Assembly (NCBI GenBank): GCA_029582155.1
Contig: CM055895.1
Span: 18,466,787 to 18,530,786, forward strand
Origin: Panopea generosa
Lineage: Eukaryota; Mollusca; Bivalvia; Adapedonta; Hiatellidae
DNA length: 64,000 nt
Direction: 5' to 3'
Shown here one piece after another: positions 36,215 through 48,100 of the stretch. The notes under the pieces were generated by a model that was not told the DNA's origin, searched no databases, and saw only the letters and a list, made by a program, of their open reading frames with translations. Each line of letters opens with the position of its first letter. The first letter of the stretch is position 1. The translations under genes and the position numbers were made by a program.

Positions 36215-37930
36215 AGCTCTACTGGCCAAATGCCGGAAGGGCTTATGCGATGGTGCGTTGTCCATCGTCCATCATCTGTCGTCCATTAGCAGCACTTTCT
36301 CTGAAACCACTAGGCCAATTAAACTGAAACTTTACATGGATGTTTCTGTTGCATAGGAAACTATACAGAAGATATTTTTTTTTATCTGAAATTCAAGATG
36401 GCCGCCATTACTAAAAATAGTCTAAAACTTAAAAAGTCTTCTTCTCATGAATGGCCCAATAGATTTTCAAAATGTTTTTGTAGTAATGATAACCAACAAT
36501 AGTTTTGTTAGATTTGTTCAAATGGTATCCCTAGGGTTAAAAATGCCCCTGCCCCCAGGGTTCAATTAGGGACACATGTCATTATAATAAATATTAATTT
36601 ATTTTTATAAAATGGAAATGATTTTGCCTATATCTTCACAGAAGCATTGTTTGGTGAAGGAGGTTCAGATTTGTAAAAATGACTAGGTTCCACTGTCTTA
36701 AGGGGTAAGGAGGGGCCCCAAAAAGGGTTAAAATTGGGAATTACAAAATCGTTTTCTTAAGAACCTGTATGTCATATTTGGCATAAATTATCCCTATGTG
36801 TAGGGTTTTGATTGCAGATAAGAATTAAGGGGCTAAAATTTATAGGGGCCTGTAAGGGGACTTAGAATTTTACATAGGGATACTATGGGAAAACAGAAAA
36901 TCTGTTTTTCGTCCGTTAGCAGCACTTTCTCTGAAACCACTAGGTCAATTAAACTGAAACTTCACATGGATGTTTCTTTTGCAAAGAAAACTATACAGAA
37001 AACTATACGAAGGACTGATTTTCTAAAAGGGGCCAGGTGGGGTCACAAAATGGTTAAAATTGAACATTGTCATAAATCTTATTTTCAACAACCAGTCAGT
37101 CAAATTTGTTTATATTTGATATGAATTATCTCTATGATTAAGAGTTCTATGTTTGTACAAATCAAGGGACACTGGGATGTAAAGAGGCCCTGTAAGGGGT
37201 CTTTGAGTTTTACATAGGAATACTATGGGAAAAAATGGAAAATTCTCATTTTTTTGTCCATTTGGGTTAATATGTTTTTAAATTTGAGATCTTGAGCATT
37301 GTCTAGTAACAATAAATTTGATTTTGTTCAATAAAGATGATTGAATTTCCATAAGGGGACAGGGGGTGGATTGGGCAATAAGGTTAAAATTGGAAATTTT
37401 CACAAATTTTCTCTCAATAACCTTTCTGTCAAATTAGTTCATATTTGATATAGATTATCCTTACATCAGCAAGGATTGAAGATTCTGCATATCAAGGGGC
37501 TGGGATATATTGGGGCCATGTAATGTGACTTTTACATAGGAATACTATAGGGAAAATTGATTTTTTTCATTTTGCATCCATGTGTACAAAATAACTTCTT
37601 TTTAAAATTTGAATCATTTCTGCTCATAACAAACCACTAAAAGTGGGTGATTGAAGTTCTGACAAATTAAGGGGCTAGGCTGTATAAGGGTTCTGTACAG
37701 GGGACTATATTTTTTTTACATATGAATGTTATGGGAATTCAAAGAATTTCCTTTTCATAGCAATTAAGTTTTTGTTCAGTATGGGTGTGGTGGGAGTATT
37801 TATCCATAAGTTGTTAAGACGATCCCGCCCCCCCCCCCCCCCCCCTCAAAGAGGGTAATTATTGTTGAATTTCAAAAAGTGCTATGGCCATTATGAGTCA
37901 GTAGAGCGTCCTTAGGCCCTCTTGTTTTAT
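36215..37930 (+). repeat. internally repetitive dispersed element
   Basis: Four diverged modules carry TTTACATAGGAATACTATGG followed by GAAAA, and AGGGG-C..GGTTAAAATTG at about 350-bp intervals. The left edge has CTCTACTGGCC and the right edge CAGTAGAGCG, an inverted match, so it may be a DNA element about 1.7 kb long. It contains a C-run at 37826-37845. No transposase is visible. Confidence 0.5.
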
Positions 37931-38700
37931 TTTGATTGTCAGTAGAATAAGTACCAGAGGGTATTTTGTAGGTTTTAAGCAAAATATATCTATACACTAT
38001 TTGAAAGTATTAAAAAACCCTATAGTTTTATTTCAAAACTGAAAAATAATTGACATTTGAAATGATTTTTGCTTTAAAAACCCTTAACAGTTAAATTCAA
38101 GCGTATAATTACCATTTCCATGAAAATTAATATAATATGCATGCATATATATAAAGTTGTAAATAAAGGTGTAAATAAAAAAATCTGCATAACTTGTTTA
38201 ATTTACAATATTTCATCAACTTTCAAGGACGGATATGTTTATAAGGAGGTAATACTAAAATACCTGTGCGGTAACATGTGTTTTTTTATTTCTGACATAC
38301 ATAGCATGAACATACATTTGTTACTTAAATACTGGGGATTTCCATAATATAAATGTGACAAAAACTATAGCAATCGTCTTTAAGTCATTTAAATTACGGC
38401 AGTTTTACTACAACTCATGTTGCAAATAAATAAACAAGTTTTAACGTAAATATTCTTGAATATCTGAATACCCTTAATTCGCCATCATATTTAAATATAC
38501 ATTTGGCACGGACCAGGAAAGTAGACACGTAAGAACAAGAACACGTGGCGAACCAATCGGGTTTGTTTACGTTTACAACAATTGCAAATCCGGGTGATAT
38601 GCTTGTATGAATATTTGTATAATAGTATTTATACTGCCTTATTGAAGCGTTTACCGACTCAGATTACATTTGTTGTCGATCGAAACCATTACTTCCGTTT
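37931..38700. other. intergenic upstream of PLA2 gene
   Basis: AT-rich sequence with no recognised repeat. The promoter of the PLA2 gene presumably lies at its right end; no strong TATA box was fixed. Confidence 0.35.
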
Positions 38701-38774
38701 CTAAAAATAGCCTACATAGCTGGTTATACATGAATGAATAAAGGAAGGTTTAAACGAATATTCTTTGTATCAAA

Positions 38775-40718
38775 ATGGCTCAAATAGAATTGGTGATTTT
38801 ATTTTGTTCTGCAGCGCTTTGTTTAGGAGATTTCTTCAGTGATCTGGAGAAACTGGACGTTGATGCACAGCTTCGTGCCATAGACAAAATGATGGAAGAT
38901 ATAGATACTGACGAAGATGATGCTATGGCCAAGATGACAGGCGATGGAAAGACCACGGATAACACCGAGGACGACGCTATGGAATCGCTAGCAAGTTTGT
39001 TTGGAGGAGAGTGTAAATATAAATGCAAAAACGGTAATTGTGACTCTTTTTTATAATTATATTGACATGTATTCAGAGGAGATAAATCTGGTATGTTATT
39101 GGTAGTTTGTCATTTTGTACTTATCGTTCTTCCAACCGTCGTGTAATAGTGAAACCAGAAGTAGCTTAATTTGATGTTTTGTTTTAGTAATATAATTATG
39201 CATAAAATATATAATAAAAAGAAAAAAAAGTATCCCGACCCCTAATGGGTCAATAAGTCATCAGTCGTAACACGTCAGAATATTTAATGTATATCTAAAT
39301 CGGAACTTTCATTGAAAATCGCCTTAGGTACAATTAATTAATATAGCATTTTAACGAAAAATCATACATACGGTAGGTTGATAATTGAAAGCGACGAAAA
39401 CTTCCCCGGGAAATAGTTTAGAAATAAAAGTAGAAATGATGACTTCTGTTGACTTCTCAAATGTTATGCTCCATTGTGCTAGAACATATTACTCAAGTTA
39501 AATTTTTTTTACCTACATCGGGAAATGTCGGCCCGGACTGCACATGTTAAATAAGTTCGATATTTTACATAAAAGATGGAATGAGCGCTGTTGCTTTATG
39601 CACGGAACAGTTCGTGCCAAAACTTTAATGTACCTTTTTGTAACCACCTCCTGTTACATTTCTGTTGCTTCTCTGGACTTATTAGCCTTTTCAATATTTA
39701 GGCTTTACTCAGCAGAGTATCTGAGTATGCCATGCTACGCGCCTGTACATGCATCTAGGTAACCACGTCGTGTGTGGACAATGAGGCGATATCAAGTACA
39801 CGCCTGAATGGCATATCAGAGTTTATGATTGTTGATGACTTGATTTATACCTTTCAAATATATTATCGAACGTCCCACTTAGATAAGAGTACTGGCGAAG
39901 TTACCTGATCATATTGTAAATATTTCCTATTTGTTATGTCGACATAGACCTTTATCGAAAGAAAGCAACAGATAGTTTGATGTTTTAAAATCGCAACTAT
40001 CTTTTTGATTTTTTCTGTTTGATCTCAGTGTCAATATAAATCGATGTTTAAAGTGAGTTAAGTATTGTTTTTGTCGGAGGTCATATATTGAATATAAACG
40101 TATTGAAGTTGTTTACGAGGTGATTAACGAATGGTGTAATTGACTGGCAAGAGTATCAGAAGTATGCAAAACAGGGGAGGGAATCAGAAATGCGACGGAA
40201 GGGAAGGCTATCAGAATATGCATAAAACAGGGGAGGGAATCAGAAATGCGACGGAAGGGAAGACTATCAGAATATGCATAAAACAGGAGAGGGAATCAGA
40301 AATGCTACGGAAGGGAAGGCTTTCAGAATATGCAAAAAAAACAGGGGAGGGAATAAAAAATGCGACATAAGGGAAGACTATCAGAATATGCAAAAAACAG
40401 ATTGAGGGAATCAGAAATGCGACAGAAGGAAATGATATCAGAATATGCAACGAACAGGGAACGGTATCAAAAATGCAACAGATGGAAAGGCTACCAGAAT
40501 ATGTAATGGACCGGGAATGTGCCAAAATTGCATTTCTACCTCTAGATTCCCCTACCACCACTCTATTCATAGATTGTAAGCATATGTCATGTATTATGCG
40601 GTATTATCACTTTGTATTATACATAAGGAGTAGGCTATATGTAATGCGATATGGTTATATGCTATCAATATTCATCTGACCACAATGCAAATCAATGATT
40701 TGAAATTAGACTGGAGAG

Positions 40719-40765
<47 letters not shown>

Positions 40766-43700
40766 GGGGTTGAGACCGTACAGATGTGCTTTTACTGTGT
40801 TATCATAATAAACTCTGGTTATTGATAACTTTAGTAAATGTAAACTGACATACTTTTAAATTAATAAAACCCACACTTTGCCACATGCAGGAATGGTATA
40901 AAAAATACAACGGACATGGACTCAGAAAAATGCAGCGGACACAGATTCAGAAAATGCCGCTGACAATTATTTTAGTTTATCGCACTGTATTTTTTACATT
41001 AGGTTTTTGAATGTTTTTTCTTCTAGAGATTTTTTTATTTATATGGTAGTTGTTTCATTGTAGATATGCTCATGACTTTCGTATTTGATATTGTTAGTTG
41101 CAGTGATCGAGTGCGTGGCTAGCTTCATATTCTCTCTTCCTGGTAATCAAAAATAATGTTTCAAATCTAAGTGTTTATCTTTCTATTTAAGGTAAAACAC
41201 CAAAGCCTAACAAAAAGCATACACCGACATCAAACGGATGTGGCTCATTCGGCCTACAGGTACAATTATTTATTTAGTACAGTCAAACCTGTCTTAAGCA
41301 GCCAGTCAAGGGAAGGAGCAAAATTGGCCTTTTCAGACAGGTTGTTGCTTAATACATGTTAATTTGCTTTGAAAGCATCAACAATGGGAAATGGCAAATG
41401 TGGCTTAAGACAAGTGGCTGCTTAATAAATGTGACCGCTTATACAGGTTTGACTGTACTATCGTTTCTTTGAAAGACGGGAACAACTGGGCATGGGTTTG
41501 GAACACTAGCAATACTTGTCACATTTGCCATGTGTGACTTTTACAGATAAAATGATGTTCGAAGAGATCGGAATTTATATACTAGACAAAACTCCCAACG
41601 CCCATATGTACATAAATAGTCAATATTTCATTTAATGTTATACCAAAAACACTGCAATTTGACAAGAGTATCACATAACTATCCTGTAACAGAATGAAAA
41701 ACAAAAATACCACAATAGATTACAATAAAACTCAATAATTGATTGAAAGGTGCATTTTTAAAGTTCGCAGGATAAATCAGTAGCGGGTGTGACCACCAGC
41801 AGCATTCACCACAGCTAGACATCTTCTTCGCATTGATGTGTTCAAGCGTTGCACAAAGTTAACGGGAATGTTATGCTACTCCTGGATAATCGCATTGGTT
41901 AGTTTCACGGGTTATCCTCGATTTGCACGTGCACATCGTGAAATAACATTAATTTGGTTCACTTCATTTAAGTGTGTTTGTCACTTTCACACATGACTAC
42001 TTGGTCACACTGTGTCCATCATGCCGAGAACAAATAATGAAAATCGAGCAAGGGCAATTGCCCAGCTGCAGGCCGATGTATCAAGAACCCGCTGTTCGTA
42101 GTTTGTGGCAAAAGTGGCAACAAGTGCGTAATGTCACAGATCTACAAAGACGTACTCGTGGACGAGTCGCCACTCGGCAGCAGGACAACGCTATCCGCCA
42201 GAGACATCTGAGAACTAGAACTACTCAAGCGACTGCAACTGCGGCTGTTACGATAGGTAGCCAAACAGTGGTGTGCTAGAATCATATTATAATGTTAAAA
42301 CTTCTATTGCCTATTTAGATATGTTACCATGTGATTTGAGAACATAAATTTGTAAAATTTGATTATCGTCACATTCATTAAGAATACAAACAGGACGTTA
42401 TGCGAGAAATAGAACTCCTAGAAATCAACGCTTCTGTTTATATTGTAATTCGAAGGATCTAGAAGATGAATTTCATTTCATTTTGATATGTCCCTGCTAT
42501 TTAGATTTAAGAAAACACTATATAAGCAGCTATTTTTTCAGAGACCTAGTATGTTTCGATTCATAGAATTATTGCAGTCAGATAATAGAAATACTCTTTT
42601 TAACCTAGCAAAGTGTGTGTGTGTGTGTCTGTGTGTCTGTGTGTCTGTGTGTGTGTGTCTGTCTGTCTGTCTGTCTGTCTGTTCATAACCGCCCGATCAG
42701 CGATCAAATTGTCCGGAATAGGTTGCGTGATCACGCTATCCGCTGTCGTCGACCTTACGTTGGACCTGTTCTGACGCGACACCGTAATGCCAGGCTACAG
42801 TGGAGGAAATGCACACTTACGATGTAATGCGATAATGTGTAGACGCGTTATTTTCTCGGATGTAAACAGATTCACGCTACAGAAAACAGAAGGCCGAGTT
42901 CGAGTGTACCGACGTCGTGGTGAACGGTCTACCAACGCCTGCGTCGTTGAAGCTGACCACTACCGTCGCGGTTCGGTTACGGTATGAGGAGCAATCAACT
43001 ACGCTGGTAAACTTGACCTTGTCGTGGTCAACGGTAACATGAACGGTCAGCTATACCAAAATGACATCTTGCGTGCCGCGGTGGTACTTTACATCAACGC
43101 ACATCCGGCGGATAATCTCATTTTCCAACAGGACAACGCCCGTCCGCAAGTAACTCGTATTAACATGGCATACCTGCAGCAGAACGGCGTCAACATTCTT
43201 GATTGGCCTGTGTTGTCACCCGACATGTTGCCAATCGAGCACCTGTGGAACGCGCTCGACAAGGCGACCCGCCAGCGTCTGAGACTGCCTGGAAACCTAC
43301 AACAATTAACCAATGCGATTATCCAGAAGTGGCATAACATTCCCATTAACTTTGTGCGTCGCTTGGTCACATCAATGCAAAAAAGATGTCTAGCTGTGGT
43401 GAATGCTGCTGGTGGTCACTGTCTCAGAACGTGACTATCAAATGCTAAAATGAAAAGGTAAATAAATGGTATGGTTGTGGCAGATGGAGACCCCTGTCTA
43501 CCAGCACAAAATGCTGTTTTCACCATTTTTACCTTCCGTTCTATTTCTGTCTGTTAGATAAAAGTAACGTTAATTTTCGAAAAAACAACAACAAATAAAT
43601 GAAATATATGCATCCATGAACTTTTATATGTATGTACGCCGTCATGTAGGTATAACCTATATCTGACCTCTGCAGATCACCGCAGCTGTAAATTCTTTTC

Positions 43701-44236
43701 ACAAACAGGGACTCTTAGCTAAAAAAACCACAATCTAATGTTAACTTTAACATATATAACAATACATATTGACACAAACGCTATATTTTTTACTGTTTTC
43801 TTTTTTCAGTTGGATGTAACAGATTTGCCTCAGATGACAAAATGTTGCGATCAACACGATATTTGCTACGACACATGCAACAATGACCGTGACGCTTGCG
43901 ACGACGACTTCAAAACTTGCCTGCAGGTTATGTGCAAAAATATTAAAAAAGACCTCACCAAGAAGCAATATGATGGTATGCAATATTTTGTCTTTTGAAT
44001 TATCTTTTTTGATTTCCTGCTATATAAACCATTTATAAAAATTATAAGTGGGTTATGAGTTGATTTCGTGATGGTGTACGTTATTTGCCCCTACGTTATT
44101 GTGGTAGATTTACTTACTACTACTACTGCTGCTACTACTACTTGTACTACTACTACCACTACTGCTGCTATTGCTGCTACTGCTGCTTCTACTTCGTCTA
44201 CTACTACTACTACTACTACAACTACTACTACTACTT

Positions 44237-44287
<51 letters not shown>

Positions 44288-44350
44288 GTACTACTACTAC
44301 TTCTACTACTACTACTGCTGCTATTGCTGCTACTGCTGCTACTACTTCGT

Positions 44351-44390
<40 letters not shown>

Positions 44391-44431
44391 TACTACTACA
44401 ACTACTACTACTGCTGCTACTACTACGACTA

Positions 44432-44463
<32 letters not shown>

Positions 44464-44605
44464 ACTACTACTACTTCTACTACTGCTACTGCTGCTTCTA
44501 CTACTACTTCTACAACTGCTACTACCGCTACTACTACTACTACTGCTGCTGCTGCTACTACTACTACTTCTACTACTACCACTTCTGCTGCTGCTGCTGC
44601 TACTG

Positions 44606-44637
<32 letters not shown>

Positions 44638-44698
44638 GTTACTGCCAGTACAACTACTACTACTACTTCAACTTCTAGTGCTACTATTACTACTACTA

Positions 44699-44730
<32 letters not shown>

Positions 44731-44771
44731 GCTACTTCTGCTACTAATACTACTACCACTACCACTACTCT

Positions 44772-44807
<36 letters not shown>

Positions 44808-45113
44808 TACTACTAACACTGTTGATTATAAGTGGTTAATTTATTTAATACTGCTACTACTTTTACTCCTACTAATAATATAAAGACAAATCAGCAGCAT
44901 TAGCATCAAAAAGAACAGCGACAATGATAATACAATTAATGATAATAACAACAACAAAGATGATAAAGATAAAAATAATAATAACACCAATTACAATAAT
45001 AATAATTATACTAATTATCGTTATGATAATAATCATAATGATGCATAATGATGATAATAATAATAATCATAATGATGGTGATGATGATGATGATGATGAT
45101 GATAACGATGCCC

Positions 45114-45164
<51 letters not shown>

Positions 45165-48100
45165 AATAAATTGTCTTTTTGTTGGCATTTGGTGATTATT
45201 TGTATATAAAGCTACATTTTAAGTCTTAATATTATAAAGAACTCCAAAAATTAATACTTTTAAACTGGCAAAAATAGACCCTGAAATGCAAGAAAACGCA
45301 GGAAATGGAATCCGCGCCCAAAACAATTTATGAGGGGGGCATGATCCTAGCCCCCCCCCCGTAGAATAATGTACTCACTGCCCCCCGCCCGTATTGCAAG
45401 AATAATATATATTTAAACAAGCCATTATATACTATATAATATATTGAAAAAGGATTTCCTAACTGGGGCTACGCGCCTAGGTTAGACTAAAATAGATTTC
45501 CCGTTCATTACTGCAACATATTTTGGGAAGTATTAAATGAGTCACGTGATTTCATTTTTACTTCAGTTTGATCCGTTATACAAGTTTACACGCAATAAAA
45601 ATTTGATATACCAAACAATTCGGATTTTATTAATTAATGATAATGAATCGCTTTTTATCTATTTTAAATATAATTTTATGTTTTAAACCATGTATAGCGT
45701 TTTTTTTTCTTGATATGCTCCCTTTAAGGTCTAGCTACGGGCCTGGTAACGAGGCAAGTTTGTAAACATGAACTCTTACGGTGGTGGAGGGGGTGGGGTT
45801 ACTCGTTGTCATGGTGTTGCATTGTGCAAATATATATGTACAAGGAAATATCTATTAGTACATGCACGACTCCGAATGTGTTGTGGTACACTTAAGCAAC
45901 ATTTATTTCTTAAACACATTGTAGATTCCCCTCTGTGTACCTGAAGACAAAAAGAAAGCACAGCTTACTTCTTTATTAATTGTCACATTTTTCATTTTAA
46001 CTTTAATCATTTTAAGGCCTTTTTTTCTTCTAGTTACTCGCTTCATTTTCTTAGGTTCTTAAATATATCAGAACTAATTTTACTTAAATTATGTTGAAAC
46101 ATTTTCATGAAATAATTTAATTTAAATAACTATGTTACATTCTTAATGCTAAGAGCATACATTTAACTGTTAACAATATGCCAAATTTATTCACAATTAA
46201 TATATGTCATGGAAAAGAACTGTGTAAGATTTTAGCTTCCGTTTTAATCCATATTTATACCTAAACGTTTGTGTATGTATGTACATTTGTGTGAATAAAT
46301 ATGTGTAAACCAAATATATACACTTGCATAAGCGTATTCGTTATCATGTGTGATCTTATAAAGCGTGTAACTTTTAAGAAATGCATTTTTGTTCTATTCA
46401 AGCTCTGAAATGTCAAAAGTAACAGATGTTTAATCATTACTTCGCAGTTTCAAATTTAATGAAAATTATCATTCAGCCATGAATTGTTTTGTATTGAAAC
46501 AGTTTGATCAGATAAGGTAAATTGGTGTGCTTAGTGTGCGTTTGAGACAGGAACTGCGGTTACATCACGTATGAATGTTTACGCACGTAATGGGAGAACT
46601 ATTTTAAATGCCAGCAGCTAATTGAATTCATACATGTCTTAGAACGATCATTTTATTATAGAAATACGTCAGTAAAAGATAATTGATCGGTCAGAATAAT
46701 GCCAAAAACTCGTTACGTAGATTATGTTGGCATTGTATCTAAACATAGTGCAAAAGCATCGTTTACACCACGAATGTTTCTTTGAAGAATGCCACATTTC
46801 TGTCGAAACGCTATTGTTTTGATTATTGTATCACAAAAAGTAATACTAGTATATACGCCTGCTAACGCACGAGCGACTTCTGGTACATCATAATCCGCAG
46901 GTAATAAAACGAAATGTGAAAGGTAGACATCGTGTAATTTTTTATGATCAACATTGATATTTAAACATCTAAATTTATAGTTGGATCCCTTTTTCATGTC
47001 GTTATTTGTAAATGATGTCTCGTATACATCCGGGATGGGGTGTGTGTTTTGGGTGGGCATGGCGGTTGTTGGGAATCATTTTATTATGTTCAAGTGTGAG
47101 GTGGTTTTGACAACACACCTCTGCTTGGCCATCCAAATCAATTTTGCTTATGTTTAAATCACGAATTAAACAACCATACGAAGTTTAGAGAAAACATGTA
47201 ACCATTTTTTGTCTAAATTTCTCAGTAAAAATACGTCTTGTTAAATGAAATATGCCAAACTGTTCCAGAGATCGGGAAATTTGTACAAGTATCGTGCAAT
47301 AAAAATATTTGTGTGTAGCACAACTGTCGAAACGTATTGTGCACGGCTTCCGCTAGTCAGAATGTTTAATACTACAATCGACTCATCGAAAACAAATAAA
47401 TAATCGAACAGATAATGAACTCACTGAAAATCTTAGGGGTGTGCTTTTGAGCTTGAATACATAATACTTACAATATAAAAAAATCGAGTTAAGACATTAA
47501 AAGTGATTTTTTTTTCGTAGATACTGCCTTCCACCATTTACATAACACGCTAGTAAGTCTTAATCACGTGCGGCGCTTGCTTTTCTAAAAGACAAACGTC
47601 TTGACAAATTCGGCCGAGAATAAAACTCATTTTTATTTAGCGAAAATCAAATAACGTTTTGATTGGTTGATCCAAACCGGACCACCTCTGAGATTTCCAT
47701 AGTATTTCAAACGAGTATTGGTTGGATGTTTATTTATATATTCATTATTTTTATACTAAGTTACTAGATATTTTCTATGACAAAGATCTTGTACAAGAAA
47801 TCTGCCTTGACTTCCGTCCGAATAAATATTTTTTAAATTTCATTATAATATAACCATCGCTGAGGTGTGTTTGTTTCAGCCAATCTTATTTCCAAATCAA
47901 AGCGTTTCTTCTGCACAACTTGTCAAGACGTTTGTCTTTTAAAAAAGCAAGCGTCGCATATTGATCAAGACTACAAGCTAGTGTACGTTTGGAACCACAG
48001 GAGCTTGCGGGAGTGGATATACGTTTAATAGGGATGGACAGGTCCCTAGCGTATATATAGGTGTCATCCCACCATTGATTTTTGTTTTTTATTCTATAGT

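Noticed and set aside
40140..40570. 76-aa and 119-aa ORFs in the 57-59 bp repeat
   Set aside because: Both follow the tandem repeat and show no independent coding evidence.
42600..42688. Cys/Val-rich ORFs over the TG tract
   Set aside because: Simple-repeat translation at the tail of the LINE fragment.
44091..44839. Long poly-Val and poly-Leu ORFs in the ACT array
   Set aside because: They are the other frames of one trinucleotide microsatellite with no start context or conserved sequence.
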